NCBI GenBank assembly: GCA_016709335.1
Contig: JADJNC010000062.1
Coordinates: 1-8,213 of the forward strand
Source of the DNA: Candidatus Propionivibrio dominans
GTDB taxonomy: Bacteria > Pseudomonadota > Gammaproteobacteria > Burkholderiales > Rhodocyclaceae
Length of the DNA: 8,213 nt
Direction of reading: 5' to 3'
How positions within the stretch are numbered: position 1 is the stretch's first letter; each line of letters starts with the position of its first letter. Shown here piece after piece: positions 1-6,366 of the stretch. The notes beneath the pieces were generated by a model that ran no database searches, was not told where the DNA came from, and saw nothing but the letters and a program-made list of their open reading frames with translations. Position numbers and translations under genes: made by a program.

Positions 1-1594
1 ACTCGCAAGGTCATCAAGGACGAATAACTCACGTCCGGTCGCCGCAACAGATCGTGCAGCGAATATCCGCGCTCAATCGGTTGGCCAAGAAGCACACGCG
101 TCGCCTGCGTCCACCGACACTCTGGACGGATGCACCCACGTCGATCTGAGTCTTTCCTGCTCTCCGCGGGCAATCGCTTCGCGTTTTTCAAGAAGGCTAC
201 CCGAAGCCGTGCATCGCCCACCAGTCCAGGCGGCGACCGTGCTCGGTAAGGCGGATGTCGGCGTTGTCCTCGCGCAGGGATAGGCGATACTCGGCACGAC
301 TGGTAAACATGCGGTAAGGCTCGGACACGCCGCGCGTAATCAGGTCATCGACCAGAACGCCAAGATAGGCTTCGTCGCGACGCGGCGTCCAGGCCGCCTT
401 GCCTGCCTTACCCAGCGCCGCGTTTGGCACCGGCCAAGCAGTCCCTTGCCGCCGCTTCTCACTAGCCGGTCGTGCCATTGATCTGCCCGGCGAAAAAGAG
501 GCCATGAATGGCTTTGGTTTTCACGAGGCGTGCAGGCCGCAGGGATCAAGTAATCGTATTCGATGGCGTAACCAGGGCGCAGGATGTGGCATTCTCGAGG
601 CCTCAACGAGCGCACCAGCGCCAGTTGCACGTCGAAGGGGGCAGACTGGTCGAAATCCCGTTCAGGAAGATTTCATGCGTCGTCAGCCCTTCCGGCTCAA
701 GGAAGATGTTGTGGCTGTTCTTGCTGGCAAAGCGGTGGATCTTGTCGTTCAATTGACGGACAGTAAAGCGGACCAACGGCCCTCGATCACGCCGCGTGTA
801 CATCGGCGAACGATCCAAGATTGGCGCGGGATGATGTCATGCGTCCGCTCGTTGGTACTGGTAACCAGCACGGCAACTGCCGCGGATGCTGGCTGGCGTG
901 GCTGAGGAGGGAAAACACCGGTAGTGGATCGTCCGAGTGCTGCTCCTGCCATCACCGAGAAATCGATGGTCTTGCCGTCGAGGCGCGGTGGCGTTCCCGT
1001 TTTCAGACGCCCGGCAGGCAGTTGCAGCTCGCGCAGACGTGCACTGGCGAGCGAAACCGAGGCATATCGCCCATGCGTCCACCGGTAGTGTTCACGGCCG
1101 ACGTGAATCAGGCCATTGAGAAAGGTTCCGGCGGTCAGTACCACGCAAGGCGCCGCAAAGCGACCCCGGAGTTGCCGGTACAGGCACCGACCACGCGATC
1201 ACCCTCGACCAGGAGATCGTCGCAGGCCTGAGCGAACAGCGTCAGGTTTGGCTGGTTCTCCAGCCGGCTGCGTATCGCCTGCCAGATAAAGCACGCGATC
1301 GGCCTGTTGCACAGCGTCGCGCGGACGGCAGGCCCTTGGCTTGAGTTGAGGATGCGAAACTGGATACCGGCTTCGTCGCTGCCGCCATGGCCCCATCGAG
1401 TGCATCGACCTCCTTGACCAGATGCCCCTTGCCGATCCCGCCGATCGAGGGGTTGCAACTCATGGCCCCCAGCGTATCGAGGTTGTGCGTGAGCAGCAGC
1501 GTCCTGGCACCCATGCGCGCGCTGGCCAGCGCGGCCTCGGTGCCGGCGTGGCCACCACCGACCACGATCACGTCAAAACGGTCAGAAACTGCAT
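1..1594 (-). pseudogene. mnmG: mnmG (gidA), 5' ~85% of the gene, broken by many frameshifts; continues past the left edge
   Basis: MnmG is the FAD protein that, with MnmE, installs the 5-(carboxymethyl)aminomethyl group on U34 of certain tRNAs. Reading the minus strand from 1594 to 1 recovers, in order, the FAD-binding N-terminus ([16 protein letters not shown]), [148 protein letters not shown] and RVLLGQPIERGYSLHDLL. Spacing matches the usual ~630-residue protein, but these pieces lie in all three frames, with roughly 15 single-base indels. The likely ATG (1594-1592) is itself one base out of frame with FDVIVV. Apart from the indels almost every family residue survives, so a sequencing or assembly fault is more likely than decay. 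The family assignment is certain; the pseudogene status is not. Confidence 0.85.
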
Positions 1595-2045
1595 GAGGAG
1601 TCGGCCAGGTCCGGGGAACGCTGAAGGATGCGGATTCGAAAACTCGCTGAAAAATAACAGGTTTCGACACTTTTCCTGGCCATTCCCAACACCCGCCGCA
1701 AAGTTGCAAGACACGGATAAACATTGAAATCGGCTGTGCTCGAATTGTCTCCGGGAGTGCGGAGAACGGAGCAGGTCGGGTTGGCGAAGCGTCCCCCCAG
1801 GAGGATTTGCTTCGCAGCATAACCCGACAAGTTATTGACATCAATCCGTCTGGCACGGCGAGCAAACGCAACCAGCGGTGCAAGAACCATTTATTGTCTT
1901 CCTTGCGCGCTTTGCGGAAAACTCGGGCCTGGAAACAGCTTTCATTCTCTTTGCCCACCGTCGCGCTTGCTCGCTGACCCGCACTCGCGTAATGTTCATT
2001 GCATGGCCGCTCCCGATCGACCACACCGCCGATCTGATGCATAAG
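1595..2045. other. Divergent intergenic region between mnmG and the response regulator
   Basis: About 450 bp without a convincing gene. It must hold the divergent promoters of mnmG (minus) and the response regulator (plus), but I see no clear -35/-10 pair. The only structure I can support is the REP-like hairpin at 1775-1828. Open frames here show no recognisable protein, and a minus-strand frame joined to the start of mnmG lacks MnmG-like residues upstream of 1594. The same indel problem seen in the flanking genes may also affect this stretch, so a small broken gene cannot be excluded. Confidence 0.5.
1775..1828. repeat. REP-like imperfect palindrome
   Basis: Two nested inverted repeats are visible: GTCGGGTT (1775-1782) pairs with AACCCGAC (1821-1828), and GCGAAGC (1784-1790) pairs with GCTTCGC (1809-1815). 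They leave an 18-nt loop and a small internal asymmetry. The motif of GTCGGGTT followed by GCGAAGC and closed by AACCCGAC resembles short palindromic extragenic repeats that are common in many proteobacterial genomes. That resemblance is from memory; one copy in one window cannot prove that it is repeated. There is no T-tract, so it is not a classical terminator. Confidence 0.55.
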
Positions 2046-2393
2046 ATGGGAAAGAACTCGCTCGCATGCGGGTACTTCCCTGTCGATCAGCACGCCAGCG
2101 CGCGCAACTCCATGCGCATCATCCTCAACAACCTCCGGGATCAGCGGCGTGCATAACGCCGGATCTTCCGCCGAGGTTCTGCGGCAGGTCAAGGCTTATT
2201 CGTTCGACATCATTTTTTCTGACTATCAGCTTGAGGACGGGCGTGATGGTCAGCAACTGCTTGAAGAACTGCGACAGAAGCATTTGATTTCGCTGTCAAC
2301 GGTATTCATGGTGATCACCGCCGAACGCGCCTATCACAACGTGGTGTCGCTAGCCGAGCTGGCACCGGACGATTACCTGATCAAGCCGTTCTG
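2046..2393 (+). pseudogene. Response regulator with TPR tail: receiver-domain part, frameshifted
   Basis: N-terminal CheY-like receiver of the protein that continues at 2394. Conserved receiver features are present: the hydrophobic strand leading to VDQ (one acidic pocket residue kept, the second replaced by Gln), the phosphoacceptor Asp in IIFSDYQ, the conserved Thr in VITAE and the Lys in LIKPF. Three kinds of break are visible. The start region (ATG at 2046, or ATG at 2066 one frame over) does not join smoothly to VDQHAS. An extra C near 2131-2135 separates RIILNNL from [10 protein letters not shown] base is missing near 2391-2393, just after LIKPF, so the frame changes into the TPR part. 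Repairing these gives one continuous receiver-TPR protein. I chose ATG 2046 because it is in frame with VDQHAS, but the true start is uncertain. A sequencing error is more likely than real inactivation. Confidence 0.6.
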
Positions 2394-2495
2394 GCCGATC
2401 AACTGCATGCCCGTCTGGTCAGGGCAATCTACAAGAAGCAGTTCTTTGCAAAGGTATTCGGGCATCTGGATAACGGGGCATTTGCCGATGCGCTG

Positions 2496-3722
2496 GTGGC
2501 CTGTGAGCTGCTGATTGGCAAGGACGCGGCCTTTCTTTACGACACGCTACGCTTCAAGGGCGAAATTCTGAACACACTTGGCCGTTTCAGGAGGCGCAGA
2601 CGGTCTATCAACAGGTCCTCGACAACGCCATGGTTCCCTGGGCGCGCATGGGTTCTGGCCAGCGCACTGCGTGGAATGGATGAACTGGCTGCGGCCGAGC
2701 ATGGGGCCTCGGTTATCGACGACTTTCCCGAGTATCTTGCCGCATATGACTTCGTTGCCAGCGTGCGCGAAGAAATGGGGAAACTTGCTGAAGCGCAGGA
2801 AGTTCTGCAGAAGGCCAGCGAAAAATCGCCGAATAATTCGCTGCGACAACGCATGGTCGGCGATGTCGCCGTACGCAATGATGATCTTGATGCCGCTGAA
2901 CGCGCCTATGGCAAGGTGCTCGAACGTCATCGCGGATCGTCGCTAAGAATCATCGATGACTACACCAACCTGACACGCGTCATGCTCGACAAGGGCCATA
3001 CGGATGGCGCCAAAAAGATTACCCGGGAACTCCGTCGGGACTGGCGCGGCAACAAGCAGGGCGAGCTTGCTGCGCTGATCATGGACAGCCTCTGCGCCGA
3101 GCAGGAAGGCGAGCCGGCCAAAGCAAAACAGGCACTGGAGAAGGCACTCGAGATGCACAACAGCCTGCAAAGTGATGCCGGACAAAAGGATTTTCCGCAA
3201 AAAATTGCCGTCGATCTGGCCCATGCCTGCCTGGCAGCGGGCAATGAAACCATGGCGCAGGAGATTCTGGGCAAAGTCGCTGCCGAAAACCACGAAGACC
3301 GCAGCATGATCGCCCACATCCAGGGAGTCTTCTCCAGAACAGGCCACGAGGAGGCGGGTCAGTCCTTGCTCGCCAGGGTCGGCAAGGAAATCGTTGAACT
3401 CAACAACCGCGGCGTTCTGGCCGCTCGCAGCGGCGATATCGAGAACTCGGTGCAGATGCTGATCGAAGCCGCCGAACGCGTTCCCAACCTGCAATTCCTG
3501 GTCAACGCCGCCAAGGCGATCTTCACCCTGCTTGAGCGCAAAGGCTGGAACGAAGAAATGGGGCAACGTGGAGTACGTTACCTGCAGATGGCACAAAGCA
3601 AGGAAATGCGTAACGCCAAAGTCATTTCAGCGCGCGAACTCTACCATCAGGTCGCGCGGAAATACGGGATCGAAGTCGTGTCGATCAGCGGTGCTCGCAG
3701 CACAGGCGAGAAGAGCAGCTAG
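2496..3722 (+). CDS. Response regulator with TPR tail: C-terminal TPR-like part
   Basis: Long helical C-terminal region of the receiver protein at 2046. The true reading enters this frame at 2394 (DQLHARLVRAIYKK) and is uninterrupted from about 2650 to the TAG at 3722; 2496 is only the first start-like codon (GTG). A missing base near 2588 and an extra base near 2650 cancel each other; corrected, the stretch reads GRFQEAQTVYQQVLDNAMVP and then MGLASALRG, a typical TPR helix pair. Repeated A-rich amphipathic helices (for example KLAEAQEVLQKASEKSPNN, DLDAAERAYGKVLE) fit tetratricopeptide repeats, which usually bind partner proteins. No DNA-binding or enzymatic output domain is seen, so the output is probably protein-protein. 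The gene converges on a mutY remnant and shares the CTAG at 3719-3722 for both stops. Its last 64 bp recur at 5077-5140. The specific pathway is unknown. Confidence 0.75.
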   Translation: MACELLIGKDAAFLYDTLRFKGEILNTLGRFRRRRRSINRSSTTPWFPGRAWVLASALRGMDELAAAEHGASVIDDFPEYLAAYDFVASVREEMGKLAEAQEVLQKASEKSPNNSLRQRMVGDVAVRNDDLDAAERAYGKVLERHRGSSLRIIDDYTNLTRVMLDKGHTDGAKKITRELRRDWRGNKQGELAALIMDSLCAEQEGEPAKAKQALEKALEMHNSLQSDAGQKDFPQKIAVDLAHACLAAGNETMAQEILGKVAAENHEDRSMIAHIQGVFSRTGHEEAGQSLLARVGKEIVELNNRGVLAARSGDIENSVQMLIEAAERVPNLQFLVNAAKAIFTLLERKGWNEEMGQRGVRYLQMAQSKEMRNAKVISARELYHQVARKYGIEVVSISGARSTGEKSS

Positions 3723-4015
3723 CCAGCTTTCTGCAACATCCCCCTGAGTAGGCGCCTGATCGGCGTCGGTAGCGCCGCGGTCTCGATCTCGTCGTACTCA
3801 AGCCATTGCCACCCGGCTTCTGTCACCCGGCACGCCTTCACTTCCACGGTGCACAGCAGCGGCTGGATGTTCAGGCGAAAATGGCTGAAGCTGTGCTTGA
3901 GGCCCGGCAATGCCTGCATGCCGAGTAATCGAAAGCCGTGGCGCCGGGCAAACTCCCTGGCCTCGGCCATACCGCCCTCGGGCAAAGTTATCAGGCCGCC
4001 CCAGATACCGGCCGG
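3659..4015. repeat. Long direct repeat, left copy (357 bp)
   Basis: Spans the last 64 bp of the response regulator and about 295 bp of the mutY 3' end. It aligns end to end with 5077-5431, with 15 substitutions and one 2-bp indel by my manual alignment (about 96% identity). It begins at GAAATACGGG and ends at ATACCGGCCGG; outside these points the copies diverge. This copy keeps the arrangement in which both convergent genes stop in the shared CTAG, so its junction is probably the ancestral form. Confidence 0.93.
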
Positions 4016-4048
4016 CATGGAGGTGACCGCAGAAATCAGGACCGGCAA
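3719..4048 (-). pseudogene. mutY 3' remnant (C-terminal domain only)
   Basis: Encodes the C-terminal, 8-oxoG-recognising NUDIX-like domain of MutY, from PAGIWGG through LKHSFSHFRLNIQPLL to LPTPIRRLLRG, then MLQKAG and a TAG stop in the CTAG shared with the response regulator. Homology to the intact mutY ends at about 4015; the codons from there to 4048 come from unrelated inserted DNA and happen to supply an in-frame ATG. The catalytic glycosylase domain and the iron-sulfur cluster are absent, so this cannot act as an adenine glycosylase. I see no ribosome binding site. Amino-acid differences from the intact copy are scattered (for example ALPG versus TLPG, YDEIE versus HDAIE). The fragment matters mainly because it preserves what is probably the original C-terminus and stop of MutY. 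Confidence 0.88.
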
Positions 4049-4186
4049 GCGAAGGGCGATCGAGTATTTCCTGAGTCCGTTGTTGCCGTACGGGAACGAG
4101 AGTTTGCGGGAGAGGTGATGAGCGTTGCTACGATAAAACAGAGACCATCACTACAGAGCCGCGCGGCAGGACCCGGAACAAGGCCA

Positions 4187-4618
4187 TCACCTGTCGATAT
4201 TGAACGTACTCAAAAACTGATCCGCGCTGAGGATCGGGCACGCAAATTTACCGGCAAGACTCAGCAGATCCTTGTCGCCGGTTACCAGTGCATCGGCCTT
4301 TCCCGCCAGCGCCAGCTCCAGAAACGCGACATCGAATACATCCCTACAGGGCGGCGTTACCGGCGGCAAAACGGGAATGCGCACGGTTTTGCAATAGGGA
4401 AGGTAATCCGACAGCAACTCCTCCTGCTCATATGCAGCAAGCTTGAACTTGGGGTAGGCCAGAGTACGGATCAATTCGGCGACTGTGGCTCGCGACACTA
4501 ACGGCAGCACACGCTGAGCCTGCCAGGCCTGCCGCAAGGGCGTAAGCCGGCCACCCGCAAACACCAGTGCCGACAGGATCAGATTGGTATCGATCACCAC
4601 TCGCGGTGGACGCTTCAT
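4187..4618 (-). CDS. PIN-domain toxin of a type II toxin-antitoxin pair (VapC-like)
   Basis: A 143-residue protein of the PIN-family putative toxin group; by family knowledge these are Mg-dependent ribonucleases blocked by the cognate antitoxin. The acidic active-site set is visible: Asp10 in VVIDTN, Glu48 in TVAELIRTLAYPKF, Asp93 and Asp96 in CRDVFD, and Asp115 and Asp117 in TGDKDLL. Length is normal for the family and the frame is intact. I chose the ATG at 4618 because it overlaps the antitoxin stop in ATGA, the typical coupling of such operons, and places VVIDTN near the N-terminus; an upstream in-frame start at 4660 would run inside the antitoxin. It sits second in the operon, after the antitoxin. 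Its RNA target cannot be deduced. The pair lies in DNA flanked by direct repeats of host sequence, which suggests acquisition. Confidence 0.9.
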   Translation of the reverse strand: MKRPPRVVIDTNLILSALVFAGGRLTPLRQAWQAQRVLPLVSRATVAELIRTLAYPKFKLAAYEQEELLSDYLPYCKTVRIPVLPPVTPPCRDVFDVAFLELALAGKADALVTGDKDLLSLAGKFACPILSADQFLSTFNIDR

Positions 4619-4863
4619 TTCTTGCGTGCAGGCTTGCCTGACGGTGCTTCCCGCACCCACGCAACGGCATCGGCGATGTCCTGTTCCTGGATGCCAAGTT
4701 CCGCAAGCTTGGCGCGCACGGCATCACCGCGCTGGATACGAACCGGCGTCAGCACGATTCGACCATTGCTGGTTTCGACATCAAAGTACTCCGTCACACC
4801 GACAGCGGCAGTGATGCTCTTTGGCAAGGTCAACTGGTTCTTCGAGGTAAGTTTGGCAAGCAT
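4615..4863 (-). CDS. AbrB/MazE-like antitoxin
   Basis: An 82-residue protein with an N-terminal swapped-hairpin AbrB/MazE-type DNA-binding domain (LAKLTSKNQLTLPKSI, then a VGVTEYFDVET-type second strand, residues 1-45). A charged C-terminal half (LAELGIQEQDIADAVAWVRE) would be the toxin-binding part, and the tail is basic (RKK). Such antitoxins bind and neutralise the partner toxin and usually repress their own operon. Here the gene precedes the PIN toxin and its TGA overlaps the toxin ATG by four bases, so translation is probably coupled. The ATG at 4863 gives the canonical N-terminus, although no clear Shine-Dalgarno sequence lies before it. A strong inverted repeat 16 bp upstream (4879-4899) is a good candidate operator. 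Confidence 0.9.
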   Translation of the reverse strand: MLAKLTSKNQLTLPKSITAAVGVTEYFDVETSNGRIVLTPVRIQRGDAVRAKLAELGIQEQDIADAVAWVREAPSGKPARKK

Positions 4864-4878
4864 GGGGAACTGATCAGG

Positions 4879-4899
4879 AAAGTAAGGAAGCCTTACTTT
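4879..4899. promoter_or_regulatory. Candidate operator of the toxin-antitoxin operon (inverted repeat)
   Basis: AAAGTAAGG (4879-4887) and CCTTACTTT (4891-4899) are perfect 9-bp inverted arms separated by three bases. The repeat sits 15 bp before the antitoxin ATG, where a promoter or operator would be expected. AbrB/MazE-type antitoxins usually bind palindromes in their own promoters, so autorepression is a reasonable inference. There is no T-run after the arms in the operon direction, which argues against a terminator. I could not assign a convincing -35/-10 pair. Confidence 0.6.
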
Positions 4900-5050
4900 A
4901 CGCCAGGAAAGCGGGGGTGTCCAGCGCTCCGGGCAAACGGCTCAACAGTCGGCTCTGGCGACAACCCGAAGGTAGTGCAGAGCAAGGCGTTTTGTTGAAT
5001 GCGGCGTCAATCACGCATGGAGGCGTGTGGCATGAGGGTGAGAGCGATAG

Positions 5051-6187
5051 TTATTTCGAGCCGCTTTCTCCTACCAGAAATACGGGATCGAAGTCGTGTC
5101 GATCAGCGGTGCTCGCAGCACAGGCGAGAAGAGCGGCTAGCCAGCTTTCTGCAATCCCCCTGAGCAGGCGCCTGATCGGCGTCGGTAGCGCCGCGGTCTC
5201 GATCGCGTCGTGCTCAAGCCATTGCCACCCGGCTTCTGTCACCCGGCAAGTCCTCGCTTCCACGGTGCACAGCAGCGGCTGGATGTTCAGGCGAAAATGG
5301 CTGAAGCTGTGCTTGAGGCCCGGCAGTGTCTGCATGCCGAGTAATCGAAAGCCGTGGCGCCGGGCAAACGCCCTGGCCTCGGCTATACCACCCTCGGGCA
5401 AAGTTAACAGGCCACCCCAGATACCGGCCGGTAGGAGGCGTTCGAGCAGGACGCGCTTTCCATCGGTAAGCAACAGCAGGCTCGTTTCGCGTTCAGGCAG
5501 AACCTTTCCTGGTTTGGCGACCGGCAGTTCGGCCTGCCGGCCTTCGCGGCGGGCGATGCACAGCGCATGCATCGGGCAGGCAGAGCAGAACGGCTTGCGG
5601 CGCGTACATAACGTCGAACCCAGATCCATCAGCCCCTGTGTGTAGGCCTCAATATTCCTCGCCGGAAGCAAGGCGTCGGCGAGCGACCACAGCGCTTTTT
5701 CCGTTTTCGCCGATCCGGGAAACCCCTCGATCCCGAAACAGCGCGCCAGCACACGCTTGACGTTGCCGTCAAGGATCGCCGCGCGCGTCCCGAAGGCAAA
5801 GGCACTGATCGCCGCCGCCGTCGAACGACCGATTCCCGGCAATCCGGCGACGACTTGCACCTCTTTCGGGAATTCGCCGCCGTGATCGGTGACGATGACT
5901 TGAGCACAGCGGTGCAGATTGCGTGCCCTCGCGTAATAGCCGAGTCCGGCCCAGAGTTCGAGCACCGATGCCAGCGGTGCCTGCGCCAGCATCTCAATCG
6001 TCGGGAAGCGTTCGAGGAAACGGGTGTAGTACGGAATCACCGTGCCCACCTGGGTTTGCTGCAACATGATCTCGGCCAGCCAGATGCGGTAGGCATCACG
6101 CGTATTTTGCCAGGGCAGGTCATGGCGCCCGTGCTGTCCTTGCCATTTGATCAGACGGGTAGAAAAAATTCTCAGGGATTCAGTCAT
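5051..6187 (-). CDS. mutY: Adenine DNA glycosylase MutY with an altered C-terminal tail
   Basis: MutY removes adenine mispaired with 8-oxoguanine or G in base-excision repair. The 378-residue product shows the catalytic Glu39 (WLAEIMLQQTQ), GLGYYARARNL, the helix-hairpin-helix LPGIGRSTAAAI (116-127), catalytic Asp140 (ILDGNVKRV), and the [4Fe-4S] ligands Cys194, Cys201, Cys204 and Cys210 in C-x6-C-x2-C-x5-C spacing. The NUDIX-like C-terminal domain with KHSFSHFRLNI follows. Start ATG 6187 (MTESLRIF) matches the family; an in-frame ATG at 6280 adds 31 unlike residues. The C-terminus is odd: relative to the remnant at 3719-4048, two bases are missing between 5154 and 5155, so the usual ending (MLQKAG) is replaced by 34 residues read from the antisense of the response-regulator remnant and 26 bp of inserted DNA, ending at 5051. 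Catalytic parts are intact, so activity is likely kept. Confidence 0.95.
   Translation of the reverse strand: MTESLRIFSTRLIKWQGQHGRHDLPWQNTRDAYRIWLAEIMLQQTQVGTVIPYYTRFLERFPTIEMLAQAPLASVLELWAGLGYYARARNLHRCAQVIVTDHGGEFPKEVQVVAGLPGIGRSTAAAISAFAFGTRAAILDGNVKRVLARCFGIEGFPGSAKTEKALWSLADALLPARNIEAYTQGLMDLGSTLCTRRKPFCSACPMHALCIARREGRQAELPVAKPGKVLPERETSLLLLTDGKRVLLERLLPAGIWGGLLTLPEGGIAEARAFARRHGFRLLGMQTLPGLKHSFSHFRLNIQPLLCTVEARTCRVTEAGWQWLEHDAIETAALPTPIRRLLRGIAESWLAALLACAASTADRHDFDPVFLVGESGSK
5077..5140 (+). pseudogene. 3' remnant of the response-regulator gene
   Basis: The last 64 bp of the response-regulator gene (KYGIEVVSISGAR onward, ending KSG and TAG at 5138-5140 where the intact copy ends KSS). 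It has no start and no upstream part of the gene, so it is non-coding on this strand. On the minus strand the same bases now encode part of the new MutY tail. Confidence 0.88.
5077..5431. repeat. Long direct repeat, right copy (355 bp)
   Basis: Second copy of the response-regulator/mutY junction, matching 3659-4015 at about 96%. It differs by 15 scattered substitutions and by the loss of two bases (CA, present at 3737-3738) between 5154 and 5155. That loss is what extends the reading frame of intact mutY. The amount of divergence says that either the duplication is not fresh or one copy came from a related strain. Recombination between the copies would delete 4016-5076 and the toxin-antitoxin pair. 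Confidence 0.93.
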
Positions 6188-6275
6188 GCACACACCGTAA
6201 AAAGTAGGGAGATTGTGCAAGTTTCTCGACAGGCACACGCTGCGAGGCGATAATTCGAGGGTTGAACCGTTTACT

Positions 6276-6299
6276 GCCACGGACTACCGTCGGCGTGGC
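6276..6299. repeat. Inverted repeat in the mutY/flavin reductase divergent region
   Basis: GCCACG (6276-6281) pairs with CGTGGC (6294-6299), and the inner GAC and GTC extend the stem with a two-base bulge and a four-base loop. It lies in the 179-bp gap between two divergent genes, so it could be an operator or an mRNA-leader hairpin. There is no T-tract and no sign of which gene it serves; chance is possible. Confidence 0.35.
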
Positions 6300-6366
6300 C
6301 AAACTCCTGAACTTCCCTGAAGAGCGCTGATCTTAGCATGCCGCAACATTCCGCCCAGACCCCCCG

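Larger units (their letters stand above)
4016..5076. other. ~1.06-kb insertion carrying a toxin-antitoxin operon between direct repeats
   Basis: Unique DNA lying exactly between the two copies of the mutY/response-regulator junction. Apart from the two toxin-antitoxin genes (4187-4863) it contains no transposase, integrase, terminal inverted repeats or tRNA. The flanking repeats are host sequence and far too long for a transposon target duplication. The simplest reading is a homology-driven or illegitimate duplication that brought in a linked toxin-antitoxin segment, perhaps by single-crossover integration of DNA from a related strain. Stretches 4049-4186 and 4900-5050 have no gene I recognise. 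The left edge (4016) and right edge (5076) are placed where the repeat alignment breaks down. Confidence 0.7.

Noticed and set aside
399..905. Plus-strand open frame opposite mnmG
   Set aside because: The minus strand carries unmistakable MnmG residues over the whole interval; the plus frame is a shadow with no motif.
1595..2192. In-frame minus-strand extension of mnmG upstream to 2192
   Set aside because: MnmG proteins begin just before FDVIVVGG. The upstream residues resemble nothing in the family and would overlap the response-regulator gene.
4016..5076. Insertion sequence or transposon
   Set aside because: No transposase, no terminal inverted repeats and no short target-site duplication; the flanking repeats are 355 bp of host genes.
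4917..5645. A 242-codon open frame on the plus strand
   Set aside because: Most of it is antisense to mutY, and its first 50 codons match nothing I recognise. MutY on the other strand has clear catalytic motifs, so this is a shadow frame.
6188..6280. Longer MutY starting at ATG 6280
   Set aside because: The 31 added residues are unlike MutY, whereas MTESLRIF at 6187 gives the normal N-terminal distance to the catalytic Glu.
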